Source: Sphingomonas sp. J315
GTDB lineage: Bacteria; Pseudomonadota; Alphaproteobacteria; Sphingomonadales; Sphingomonadaceae
DNA: 64,000 nt
Direction: 5' to 3'
Assembly: GCF_024666595.1 (NCBI RefSeq)
Contig: NZ_CP088296.1
Coordinates: forward strand, 992,001-1,056,000
Part shown: positions 1 to 9,408 of the stretch, one piece after another
How positions within the stretch are numbered: the stretch's first letter is position 1
How the letters are laid out: each line of letters starts with the position of its first letter
Position numbers and translations under genes: made by a program
Notes under the pieces: model-generated
Seen by the model: only the letters and a program-made list of their open reading frames with translations
Told to the model about the DNA's origin: nothing
Database searches by the model: none

Positions 1-780
1 CTGCGGGCCAGGGTGGAACAGCTGCGGAGCAAGGGCGCAAAGGTTCTGGTGTCGATCGGCGGCGGCGTGATCCCGTCCTGTTCGGGCGACTGGAATGCGC
101 TGCTCGCCTCCGACAAGCGCGATGCAACGGTCGCTTCGCTGGTCGCGCTGTCCGACACGCTGGGCCTCGACGGGGTTGATGTCGATCTGGAGGGCGAATT
201 GCTCACCGCGATCGACCGGGCGGGGAACTATACCCCGTTCATCGCCGCGCTGTCGCGGGCGATGCAGGCGCGTGGCAAGCTGCTGACCTGTGCCACCGCA
301 TCCTATGAAGGGGGCATGATCCCGATCGACTCGATCCGCTATTTCGATCTGGTCAACGTCATGTCCTATGACGCGATCGGGCCAAGCTGGGGACCTGCGG
401 GCGCCGAACATGCGACGCTGGCAATGGCGGAACGCGACCTCAAGCTGTGGCGCGAGCGAGGCGTCGCGCGCGATCGACTGGTGCTGGGCGTGCCGTTCTA
501 CGGCTATGGCTTCAACGGTCACGCGGCCAATTGGTCCTATCGCGACCTCGTGTCTGCCTTCCCCCAAGCCGCCACCGGCGACACGGTAGGCAAGGCGTGC
601 GCCGGCTGCCGCTACATCACCCATAATAGCCCGGCGACGATCGAGGCGAAGGCGCGGCTCGCCCAGCGCATCGCCGCCGGGGTGATGGTGTGGGAACTGT
701 CGCAGGACAGCCCAGACCATGCGCTGACCCGTGCGGCGCTTCGGGGCCTTTCCGCAGCGGAAACGCGCGCCAGCAATTGA
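1..780 (+). CDS. Glycoside hydrolase family 18 (chitinase-like), C-terminal part
   Basis: The reading frame is open from the first base, so the gene begins upstream of the window and only its last 259 residues are seen. The GH18 catalytic signature DGVDVDLE (DxxDxDxE) is present, with the proton-donor glutamate codon at 190-192. Further on are the family's barrel motifs VNVMSYD and VLGVPFYGYGF and a late conserved tryptophan (VMVWELSQD). GH18 enzymes cleave beta-1,4 GlcNAc polymers. Its position next to a GntR regulator and a complete GlcNAc uptake/catabolism operon fits release of chitooligosaccharides. Secretion cannot be judged because the N-terminus is missing. Other GH18 activities such as endo-beta-N-acetylglucosaminidase are not excluded. 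Confidence 0.85.
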   Translation: MRARVEQLRSKGAKVLVSIGGGVIPSCSGDWNALLASDKRDATVASLVALSDTLGLDGVDVDLEGELLTAIDRAGNYTPFIAALSRAMQARGKLLTCATASYEGGMIPIDSIRYFDLVNVMSYDAIGPSWGPAGAEHATLAMAERDLKLWRERGVARDRLVLGVPFYGYGFNGHAANWSYRDLVSAFPQAATGDTVGKACAGCRYITHNSPATIEAKARLAQRIAAGVMVWELSQDSPDHALTRAALRGLSAAETRASN

Positions 781-849
781 CGCGAGCATACCAATGCAAC
801 ACATGTGGGTGCGGCGCGGATGCGCCCGACCGCAGGTGGAGCAACGTCC

Positions 850-1589
850 TTGTCGCTGATCGAAATTGTGGGGCCGCTCCACAAGGAAGACCCCACCCCC
901 TCTACCTCCAGCTGCAAAAAGTCCTGCGCGACGCGATCGACGGGCATGTGGTCAAGGCGGATGAGGCGATCCCGACCGAACGCGACCTGGCCGAGGAATT
1001 CGACGTGTCGCGCATCACGGTGCGCAAGGCGATCGACGGACTGGTCAGCGACGGGCTGGTCGCGCGGCGGCGCGGCGCGGGCACCTTTGTCACGCGGCCG
1101 CGCGTCGAGAAAAGCTTCTCCAAGCTCACCTCCTTCTCGCAGGACATGATCTCACGCGGGCGTCGTCCGTACAGCGAGTGGGTGAGCAAGACAGCCGGCA
1201 CGGTGACGCCTGAAGAAGCGCTGTCGCTCGGCCTGTCGCCGGGTTCGCTGGTCTATCGTTTCCACCGCATCCGCTATGCCGACGACACGTCGATGGCGCT
1301 CGAATATGCGACGATCCCCGCCTATTGTCTGCCCTCGGTCGAGGTGGTCGGGGATTCGCTCTACGCCGCGCTGGAGGCGCACGATCATCTGCCCGTGCGC
1401 GCCTTGCAGCGGTTGCGCGCGATCGCGTTCACGCCCGAGCAGGCCGAGGTGCTGGGAATCGAACCGGGCGCGCCGGGGCTGTTCATCGAGCGCCGCGGCT
1501 TCCTGTCGGACGGGCGGACGGCTGAATATACGCAGAGCTATTATCGCGGCGACGCCTATGACGTGGTCGCTGAACTCAACAGCAATTAG
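850..1589 (+). CDS. GntR/HutC-family transcriptional regulator, likely GlcNAc-responsive (frameshifted)
   Basis: This has an N-terminal winged helix (IPTERDLAEEFDVSRITVRKA) followed by a UTRA ligand-binding domain (the LVYRFHRIRYADD and GLFIERRGF strands), as in NagR/YvoA/DasR regulators that bind amino sugar phosphates. The N-terminus SLIEIVGPLHKEDPTP is in a different frame from LYLQLQKVLRDAIDG. Adding one C to the run at 896-900 joins them into a 246-residue protein of normal family length. I therefore choose the TTG at 850, preceded by an AGGTGGAG ribosome-binding site. The longer upstream ATG at 690 would overlap the GH18 gene by 90 bases and gives an implausible N-terminus. The stop overlaps the convergent halogenase stop. 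Control of the GlcNAc operons is inferred from context. Confidence 0.8.
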
Positions 1590-3070
1590 AGGCTGGCGAG
1601 AAAGGCGGTGTGCGGGGGCAGCTCGGCAAGCTGCTCGGCGACCCGCCCGCGTAACGTCGCGAGCCGCCGGGCCAGCTCGTCGGCGGGCAAGCCATCGGCG
1701 ATCGGGTGCCAGCTTGTCGGCCGCACCCCCTGCCCGGTCAGCACGCAATACCAGTTGGTCGGGCCGAATAGGTCGCCGGGTTCGAACAAAATGTTGCCGG
1801 TCGCACGGAATACGTCGATCCGCTCGGCAAGGCTGTCCGGGATCGGCGCAGCCGCGACATCGCGCCAGAAGTCCGTGTCGCCGCGCCCCGCCAGCGCATA
1901 ATGCGCGATCACGAAGTCGCGGATCCGCTCGACCTCGTTGATCGTCTCGCGGTTGAAGCGCGCGGCGATGCCGGGGTCGAACCCATCGCGCGGCAGCAGC
2001 GCCAGCAGCCGGATGATCGCGGTCTGGATCAGATGGATCGAGGTCGATTCGAGCGGTTCGAGAAACCCGCCCGCCAGCCCGATCGCGACGCAGTTGCGGT
2101 TCCAGATCACCCGCCGATGCCCCGCAGCAAAACGCAGCCGGTTGGGCTCGGCCAGCGCCGCGCCGGGCAGCCGTTCGGTCAGCTTCGCGACCGCGTCTTC
2201 ATGCCCCAGATGCGCGCTCGAATAGACATAGCCATTGCCGTCGCGGTGCTGGAGCGGGATGCGCCATTGCCACCCCGCCTCACGAGCGGTCGAGCGGGTG
2301 AACGGGGGCGGATCGCCCTGTCGCTGCGACGGCATCGCCACCGCACTGTCGCAGGGCAGCCAGTGGCGCCAGTCGACATAGCCGCTGTGCAGCGCTCCCT
2401 CGATCAGCACCCCGCGAAAGCCCGAGCAATCGACGAACAGATCGCCCTCGACCGTGCGCCCATCGTCGAGTTGCAGCGAGTCGATGAACCCATCCTCCGG
2501 ATCGAGCTGCACCTCGGCCACCTTGCCCTCGACCCGCACCACCCCGGCCGTCTCGGCATGGGTGCGCAGGAAGCGGGCATAGCCGGCGGCGTCGAAATGC
2601 ACCGCGTGATGCACCGGGCCGTGCCGCGCCCCGGGCGCGAACCGCCCGGCGCGCGCGGCGAGCGTCTCGAGACTATAGGGCGCGTGATCGGGGTCCCCGC
2701 CCGCCGCCAGATGCCGCAGCCAATAATGGTGGAAATGGATCCCGCCCATTTCGACGCCGAGATAGCCGAACGGGTGGAAATAGCGCGCGTCGGTCCCGCC
2801 CCAGCCGTCGAACTGGATGCCCAGCTTGATCGTGCCATTGGTGGCGCGGAGAAACTCCGCCGGATCGATCCGCAGATAGCGATTGAACTCGTGGATCGGC
2901 GGCACGGTCGCCTCGCCGACGCCGACCGTCCCGATCGCCTCGGATTCGATCAGCGTGATCGCATGATGCTGTCCCGCCAACGCGCGGGCGAGCGCGGCGG
3001 CGGTCATCCAGCCGGCGCTGCCCCCGCCCAGAATGACGATGCGGCGTACCGGTCGGGTCCGCGCGCTCAT
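1586..3070 (-). CDS. Flavin-dependent tryptophan halogenase family protein (third gene of operon)
   Basis: This 494-residue protein belongs to the PrnA/RebH family: FAD-binding GGGSAG near residue 16, IGTVGVGEAT near 47, the catalytic-type lysine K82 in IKLGIQFDGW (PrnA K79 equivalent), the halogenase signature WQWRIP near 267, and FLEPLESTSIHLIQ later. These enzymes use reduced FAD, O2 and halide to halogenate aromatic substrates, so a flavin reductase would be needed. The start ATG at 3070 follows CAGGAGT and overlaps the upstream gene's TGA (ATGA), which implies translational coupling. Upstream in-frame sequence lacks family similarity. All diagnostic residues are intact, so activity is plausible. 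The substrate is unknown, and members beside TonB receptors and sugar genes may not act on free tryptophan. Confidence 0.88.
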   Translation of the reverse strand: MSARTRPVRRIVILGGGSAGWMTAAALARALAGQHHAITLIESEAIGTVGVGEATVPPIHEFNRYLRIDPAEFLRATNGTIKLGIQFDGWGGTDARYFHPFGYLGVEMGGIHFHHYWLRHLAAGGDPDHAPYSLETLAARAGRFAPGARHGPVHHAVHFDAAGYARFLRTHAETAGVVRVEGKVAEVQLDPEDGFIDSLQLDDGRTVEGDLFVDCSGFRGVLIEGALHSGYVDWRHWLPCDSAVAMPSQRQGDPPPFTRSTAREAGWQWRIPLQHRDGNGYVYSSAHLGHEDAVAKLTERLPGAALAEPNRLRFAAGHRRVIWNRNCVAIGLAGGFLEPLESTSIHLIQTAIIRLLALLPRDGFDPGIAARFNRETINEVERIRDFVIAHYALAGRGDTDFWRDVAAAPIPDSLAERIDVFRATGNILFEPGDLFGPTNWYCVLTGQGVRPTSWHPIADGLPADELARRLATLRGRVAEQLAELPPHTAFLASL

Positions 3071-4458
3071 GCTGCACCACTCCTGAGTTGGGCCAGCGCC
3101 TGCGCATGTGTCGGCATTGCGCGCACCTCGTTGGCGATGGCGCGCAACTGGCGCTGGAATTCGGCCATCAACTGCTGCTCGTCGACGGTCAGTGCCTGCG
3201 GGTCCGGGCTGCGCGGGACGATGCCGTGCCCCGCCATGCACAAGGCCCAGCCATCCTCGACATGCGCCTCATGGTCGCCATGCGCGAACATGCCGCGCGC
3301 GGCGAACAGGTCGCGCTTTGCCTTCAGCGCCGCGGAAATCGGGGCCGCGCGGGCGGCGTCCCAATAAGGTCCGGCGCGGTGGGCGAGGTGGAAATGCTGC
3401 GCAGCAAAATCGTCGATCCGCGCGCGCGTCCCCACCAGCTCGGTCGTATAGAGCGCAGCCTCGGGCATCGCGTCGCGGTCGACCGGCCACAGCAGGATCA
3501 GCTGTGCGATGGCGAGCTGGAGTTCGAGCAGGCCGGATGCGGCAAAGGTCGCGGATTCGCCATCGGGCTCGGCGATCGTCACGACCTTGCCGGTCCAGCC
3601 GGGTACACGCCGAGCCGCAACAGGAATCGGCGCACCGACATCGACAACGCCCCCCGCTGCCTCCGCGATCACCATCCGCGCGTTGGTTTCGGCCATGTTT
3701 GCGCTGTCATAGTGGCAAGCCACCGCCACCCGGTCGCCGAGCGGGGTCAGCATCGTCCACCCCGCCGCATGCGCGACAGCGCGGGTGTGGAGCGGGACGG
3801 GATCGGACTTGGCTGCCGAACCGAGGATCATTCGGTCGCAGCGCGCCGGACTCGCCGCCGCTTCGGACCAGCTACCATCGGCATCCACCAGAAGGTCGGC
3901 ATCGGGCGGCGACTCCTGCGCCGGTGCGACCCGCACTCCGGCGGCGAGGCAGGCGTCGCGAAGCAGCGCGGCATAGCCGGCGGCGTCGAGGTGCCAGCCA
4001 TGCTTGACCGCCTGTCGCGTCGCCGGGTCGCGCGGCTGGCCGATCCGGCCATGCTTCGCGGCGACGGCGGCGAGGCAGAATTCCTCCAGCGGCACCGCCA
4101 GTCCGGCATGGCGCGCGCGGGTCCAGTGCTGAACGAATGGCCGCCCGGCAAAGGGCGTGCCCGCATCGCCCCATGCGTGGAGGAAGTCCGCGCCCTCGTT
4201 CCACCCGGCATAGAGCTGGCCGAGGCTGAGCGTACCGGCGGCGCGGTCGATCAGCGCGGCGTCACCCAGGCCCAGCAATCGGTGAAAGGTGACGAGGTCC
4301 GGCGGCGCGGCGAGCGCGGCGTGCGGCGGTGGAAGCGCGCCGGTGTCCTGCCAGGTCACCTCGACACCAAGCCGCCCGAAGGCGCGCGCAATCGCCAGCG
4401 CCGCCATAGGCGCTGCAACCCCGCCGCCGCGCACCGCCACGGTCTGCACTGGATTCAT
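3067..4458 (-). CDS. Degenerate tryptophan-halogenase-like protein (second gene of operon)
   Basis: This 463-residue protein aligns with the halogenase fold (GGGVAAPMAALAIA at the N-terminus, LVDADGSW, a late GHGIVPRS tail like the GQGVRP/GQGIVPRS of its neighbours) but has lost key residues. The lysine position reads TLSLGQLYAGW (S78), the GTVGVGE segment is absent, and the WxWxIP signature is replaced by GWTMLTPLGD. It probably still resembles a flavoprotein but should not halogenate by the known mechanism. The ATG at 4458 overlaps the preceding TGA (ATGA), and its own stop overlaps the next ATG, so all three halogenase-family genes are coupled. A non-catalytic partner role is possible. This is inference. 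Confidence 0.75.
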   Translation of the reverse strand: MNPVQTVAVRGGGVAAPMAALAIARAFGRLGVEVTWQDTGALPPPHAALAAPPDLVTFHRLLGLGDAALIDRAAGTLSLGQLYAGWNEGADFLHAWGDAGTPFAGRPFVQHWTRARHAGLAVPLEEFCLAAVAAKHGRIGQPRDPATRQAVKHGWHLDAAGYAALLRDACLAAGVRVAPAQESPPDADLLVDADGSWSEAAASPARCDRMILGSAAKSDPVPLHTRAVAHAAGWTMLTPLGDRVAVACHYDSANMAETNARMVIAEAAGGVVDVGAPIPVAARRVPGWTGKVVTIAEPDGESATFAASGLLELQLAIAQLILLWPVDRDAMPEAALYTTELVGTRARIDDFAAQHFHLAHRAGPYWDAARAAPISAALKAKRDLFAARGMFAHGDHEAHVEDGWALCMAGHGIVPRSPDPQALTVDEQQLMAEFQRQLRAIANEVRAMPTHAQALAQLRSGAA

Positions 4459-5961
4459 AACGGCGCCGCCGGACAATAGCGCGCGACGAAATCGGCGTGC
4501 GACGGCGCGTCGGCGATCCCCTGTGCCACCGATGCGGCAAAACCGTCGAGCCGTTGCTTGAGGACCTCCGCAGGCATCGCATCGGCGAGCCGGTCGCCCG
4601 ATCGCGGCACGATCCCCTGCCCCACGAACACCGCCTGCCAGCTGGTCGGGCCGAACAAGCCGTCGCGATAGGCAGGGACATGAGCGCGATGGCGGAATGC
4701 CTCGATCCGGCCGTTCAATGAATCCGGCAGCTCCATCGTCGTAACCGCCTGCCACAGCGGCGCATCGGCCTCGTTCGCGGCATAGTGGAGGATCAGGAAA
4801 TCGCGGATGCGGTCATATTCGACATCCATCACGCGGTTGAACTCGGCGGGCAGCGCCGGGTCGATTTCGGGGCTGTCAGGCAGCAAGGTCAGCAGGTGCA
4901 TGATCGCCATTTGGACCAGATAGATGCTGGTCGATTCGAGCGGCTCGAGGAACCCGCCCGCCAGACCCATGGCGATGCAATTATGATCCCATGCCCGCTT
5001 TCGCTTGCCCGCCTTGAACCGCAGCACGCGCGGATCGGCGAGCGCTGCGCCGTCGAGATTGGCGAGCAATGTCGCCGCCGCCTCGTCGTCCGAGATATGC
5101 GAACTGGCATAGACATAGCCATTGCCGGTCCGGTGCTGGAGGGGGATGCGCCATTGCCAGCCCGCCGGGCGGCGGGTCGAGCGGGTGTAGGGGGGTGAAG
5201 TCGTCCGACCGCGCCGACGGCACCGCCACCGCGCTGTCGCACGGCAGCCAGTGCGACCAGTCCTCCAGATCGACGCCGAGCGTCTGGCCGAGCAACAGCG
5301 AGCGGAAGCCCGAGCAATCGACGAAAAGGTCGCCGGTGACCTGCGCTTCCGACGCGAGCGTCACGCCAGAGATGCGTCCGTCTTCGCCGTCGCGCTCGAC
5401 CGTGACGATCCGCCCCTCGACCCGCTCGATCCCGCGTTCCTCGGCCCAGCGGCGCAGGAAGCGGGCGTAGAGAAAGGCGTCGAGATGATAGGCGTAGGAA
5501 TATGCGTTGCGGACATCGCCCGGTTTGCCGTCGGGCAGCGCGAAGCGGTTGGCCCAGGCCAGCGCGATGGCAATGCAATAATCGGGCAGCGGCGCGGCTT
5601 GCCCCGCCGCGTTCGCGCGCGCCCAATAGCTGAAGAAATCCGCCTCCCCGATCGGCCGGCCGAAGGTCCCGAACGGGTGGATATAGCGGTCGCCCTTGCG
5701 TCCCCAGTCGACGAACTCGATGCCCAGCTTGAAGCTCGCCTGGGTCGCGGCCATGAACGCCACTTCATCCAGCCCGAGATAGTCGTTGAAATCCTTCATC
5801 TGCGGCAGCGTGGCTTCGCCGACGCCGACGGTGCCGATCTCTTCGGATTCGATCAGGCGGACGCGCACGCGCACCGGATCGAGCTTGGCCGCACAGGCCG
5901 CCGCGCACATCCAGCCGGCGGTCCCGCCGCCGACAATCACCAGGTCGAACCGTTCACCCAT
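4455..5961 (-). CDS. Flavin-dependent tryptophan halogenase family protein (first halogenase of operon, frameshifted)
   Basis: The N-terminal part shows GGGTAGW, IGTVGVGEAT and the catalytic-type lysine K78 (FKLGIEFVDW). The C-terminal part, in another frame, shows the FLEPLESTSIYLVQ and GQGIVPRS motifs. Removing one G from the run at 5190-5195 joins the two and restores the WQWRIP signature, giving 501 residues. As read, the protein is truncated just before that signature. The start ATG at 5961 directly follows a GTG at 5964, so either could be used. It lies 65 bases downstream of the TonB receptor gene and is probably cotranscribed with it. The shift is in a homopolymer and may be a sequence error. 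Confidence 0.8.
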
Positions 5962-5986
5962 CACTGAAGCTTAGCGCTGCGCGACT

Positions 5987-6018
5987 GCGGCACCAGTCCC
6001 GTTGGAGACCGGTGCCGC
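5987..6018 (-). other. Intercistronic hairpin between TonB receptor and halogenase genes
   Basis: GCGGCACC (5987-5994) is repeated inverted as GGTGCCGC (6011-6018), leaving a 16-base loop. There is no T tract, so it is more likely an mRNA-stability or attenuation element within the operon than a strong terminator. Function is inferred only from its position. Confidence 0.3.
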
Positions 6019-6026
6019 GCGCCGCA

Positions 6027-9000
6027 TCAGAAGGTCAGCCGCAGGCCGACCTGGAAGCGCCGGTCGTTCTTGAACCAGGATGCCGCCTTGAGCAGCCCGG
6101 TCGAGTCGACCTGTTGGTAGAGCACCGTGTCTGTCCCGAGCAGGTTCGACCCTTCGATCACGAACTCCATCTCCTTGGTCGCCCGCACGCGGAGCGACGC
6201 ATCGAGATAACCGGTCGGACCCTGCCAGATCGGCAATCCGACGCAGCAGTCGATCGCAGTGACGAGATATTTGGAGCGCCAGTTATACGCGACGCGCGCC
6301 GACACCTTCCCCTTTTCGTACATGCCGACCAGGTTGAAGCTGTGCTCCGACACGCCTTCGAGCGCGTTGGCCTTCACCGTCGAGCTCTCGTAGGAGATGC
6401 CGCCGCCGGCGGTGCCGGCACCGGTCTCGTTGGTCAGATTGACCGTCTCGATCCCGTCATTCTTGACATAGGTGTAGTTGGCCTGGACCCCCAACCCGTC
6501 GAACGGCCCCGGAAGGAAGTCGAAGAAGGTCTGGAACGACGCTTCGGCTCCGTAAATGCTGGCACCCTCACCATTGACAGGACGGTTCAGCCGAACCTGT
6601 TCGGTAACTCCGTTATTGGCGATGGTCAGGTTGAACTGGCCGGCCTGGATATAGTCGTAGAATTGCTTGTAGAAGCCGGTGAACGTCAGCGATCCGGCGC
6701 GTGCGAAATAATATTCGAGCGTCAGGTCGACCTGGTCCGCAGTAATCGGCTTCAGCCCGGGATTGCCCGAGGTGCCGGTATATTGCCAATCATAGGCGAT
6801 CGGATTGCCAGCCGCGTCGCGCGTGACATTGGGGTCGGTCCGATCCGACAGGTTGGGCGACAGGCGGTTGACGTTCAGGAAGTTGCGCAACAGGCCGATA
6901 TCGGGTCGCGACATCGCGCGCGAATAGGCAAAGCGCGACACCAGCTTGTCGGTCAGGTCGAACTTGATGTTGAAGCTGGGCAGCGCGTGGAAATGATTGA
7001 CCCGCGTCGTGTCGGCAACCGTAGCGCCATTGTTGAACGCGATTTCGGCCGGCGTAATGACGCAACCAGCGGTAGCGGTCGGATTGCCCGCACCATCGAC
7101 GCCGCGCACGCAAGTGAGGTCCGTCGCGTTGAACGGATTCGCGAAGGTGGTCGCGCCGACCGTCGCGTCTTCCGTCCACACCAGCCGGACGCCGATATTG
7201 CCCGAAATCTTGACACTGCCGATCGCCAGACCATCGCCGCCGAACTTGGCCATCGCATAGGCAGCAGCGGTGCGCTCACTCACACGATGGATTTCGCTCG
7301 GCAGATAGCAGCCATAGTCGCCGGTGACCGTCTCACCCGCGCGATAGCCTGCACCCGAGCAGACCGGATAATATTCGCCGACGCCCAGCGCCGGGCGACC
7401 CAGCGTGCTGGCCAGCGTCTCGCGATCGACCAGCCGGTCCATGTTGTAGAACACGAACGAATGCTGGTTGGTCTGATTGCCGGCGAAGAAATCCTGCCCG
7501 AAGGTGTGGATCGCATTGCTGCCACCTGGATAGACCGGTCGGTTGATGTTGAAATAGGGGGCCTGGCTATAGGTCCAGGTATTCGCGATATTGGCCCAGT
7601 TGTACGCGCCCCAGCGCACCGTCTGATCGCGGTCGGCATAGCGCGCGCCGACCTTGATCGCGTCGAGCCAGCTCGAGTCCACCGCATATTCGGCGTCCAG
7701 CCGCAATGCGATCTCCTCGCCCTCGCTGTCCTCGGTGTGATCGGTGATCGCGTAATAGTGATAGTTGCTGGCGTTGGTGAACCCACCGGGCGACAGGTTG
7801 ATGTTGTCGGCGGTTCCCGACGAGAATTGCAGCCGCGGATAGTCGCCACTCAGGTCAACAAAGGTGTTGGCATAGGTGCGCGCGAGCACCGATGCGTTAT
7901 AGTTGCTGACGCTGGCGTCGACATATTGCCCGTCCAGAGTCACGCGCAGCCGGTCGGTCACGTCCCAGCGGAAGTTGAGGCCGAAATCCTGCGTAATCTG
8001 CTTGTTGCTCAGCGCGTTGGCGGCGGTATCCACCTGCGGCGCGCGGCGCGCATTGGTGCAGCCTTCCCAAGCGTAGCAGCGATTGTAGAATGCCTGCCCG
8101 GCTTCGTTCACGCCCAGGCCCAGATTGTCGTTGCCTTCGCCGACATAGGGACGCGGCGCGGACCACCAGCCCGACAGGAAGTCGCCATCTGAATCGAAGG
8201 CAAAGGGCGCGGTACCCTGCAAGGGCGCAACCTGGCTGTTGTCCGTGTACCTGTAGTCGCTCGGGCGACCGTAGAGGTCCGGGTTGAAGGCGCTGGAGAA
8301 GATCGAATGTTCGCGCCAGCTATTGTCGTACTGGGACCGGTTGTACTGGCCGGTGACCTGCATCGTCTCGTCGAGCGACTTCCACTGAAAGGCCGCTGCA
8401 ACGCCGTATCGCTTGCGGTCATATTCGTTGTCGCGGAGGAAGATTCCGCTCGGGATATATTGCAGGCCCGGGCCGAAGACATTGTCGAAAATGCCGATAC
8501 GCTCGAACTGGATGCCCTGGCTGCCGGTGATCGCGTGCGAATAGGCGCCGTTGACCATCAGGCCGACCTCGCCGATGCCGGTCATCCAGCGGTTCGAATA
8601 GATGCCCGAAATATCCGCCGTCGGCTCCTCGGCGATGTCGCCATAGCTGCCCTTGACCGACAGCGAGATAAGCTGCCCCGGACTGTCGAACGGTACACGG
8701 GTGCGCAGATTTACGGTGCCGGCGATGCCGCCCTCGATCAGGTCGGCGGTCTGGTTCTTGTAGGTGTCGATCCCGCCGAGCAGTTCGGGCGAAATGTCCT
8801 GCCAGCTGAGTCCGCGCGAGCTGTTCGCGCTGAACACGTCGCGGCCGTTGAATTCGGAGCGGACCTGGCTGAGGCCGCGGACGATGACGCCCGACGGCTC
8901 GGCCGAGAAGTGCGAGGTATCGTCGGTACCGGCAAAGCGGATGACGGTGATGCCCGGCACGCGCTGCAGTGCCTCGGCAACCGATTTGTCGGGGAAGGAA

Positions 9001-9231
9001 CCGATATCTTCGGCGGTGATCAGAATCGATCACCGTGTCGGCGTACCGCTTCCGGTTCTGCGCCGATTCCATGTTGTCGCGAATACCGGTGATGACGACC
9101 GTCTCGGCATCATCCGGTTCGGCAGCATCCTGCGCCAGCGCCGGCGCACTTATGGCGCTGGCCATTGCGGCGATGCAAACCCCCTGCAGCAAGCGACGCC
9201 CTCGCGCAGCCGCGACTGTCCGTTCGATCAT
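6027..9231 (-). CDS. TonB-dependent receptor, Caulobacter/Xanthomonas type (frameshifted near N-terminus)
   Basis: This is an outer-membrane beta-barrel for energised uptake. It begins with a signal peptide (ending SAPALAQ), then the plug domain TVVITGIRDNMESAQNRKR, and ends with a long barrel terminating in the aromatic residue F (FQVGLRLTF). Two frames must be joined: after ADTVIDS the sequence shifts because of one extra A at 9022. Removing it restores SITAEDIGSFPDKSVAEAL and then VPGITVIRFAG, for 1067 residues. The start at 9231 is preceded by GGGGAG. It heads a minus-strand operon with three halogenase-family genes and is divergent from nagX. Import of chitooligosaccharides or GlcNAc is inferred from the neighbours. 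Confidence 0.85.
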
Positions 9232-9281
9232 GTCCCCGTCTCCCCATTTTCCCGGCCTCCGCTCGCTCCCTACGAACTTTA

Positions 9282-9315
9282 ATGAGACCAATTACGCCAT
9301 TGGGCTATTACCAAT
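9282..9315. promoter_or_regulatory. Candidate GntR/NagR operator in the divergent TonB receptor-nagX promoter
   Basis: The AT-rich gap holds ATGAGACCAAT (9282-9292) and an inverted pair ATTGG (9299-9303) / CCAAT (9311-9315). The same 11-mer recurs at 10503-10513 before the SIS deaminase gene, and an ACCAAT also precedes the GntR gene at 790-795. AGACCA resembles half of the TGGTCT/AGACCA operators known for DasR/YvoA-type regulators. Assignment is by repetition and location only. Confidence 0.45.
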
Positions 9316-9408
9316 AGACTACAAATCCAAGATGCTGTCTATTGCAAATTTGCGACGACGCAGGAATTGTTCGTGCGGGGGCAGGTCTTGAGACAGGGAG
9401 GGGACGCG

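Noticed and set aside
690..1589. Longer ATG start for the GntR regulator
   Set aside because: It overlaps the GH18 gene by 90 bases and its first ~70 residues are unlike the family; a frameshift from the TTG at 850 gives the normal N-terminus.
1901..3367. 488-residue plus-strand reading frame
   Set aside because: Antisense shadow of the halogenase genes, with the low-complexity R/D/A-rich composition typical of high-GC opposite-strand frames.
5987..6018. Rho-independent terminator after the TonB receptor
   Set aside because: Stem is only 8 bases with a long loop and no T tract; kept only as an intercistronic hairpin.
6012..8192. 726-residue plus-strand reading frame
   Set aside because: Antisense to the TonB receptor, whose barrel and plug motifs are clear; no domain signal on this strand.
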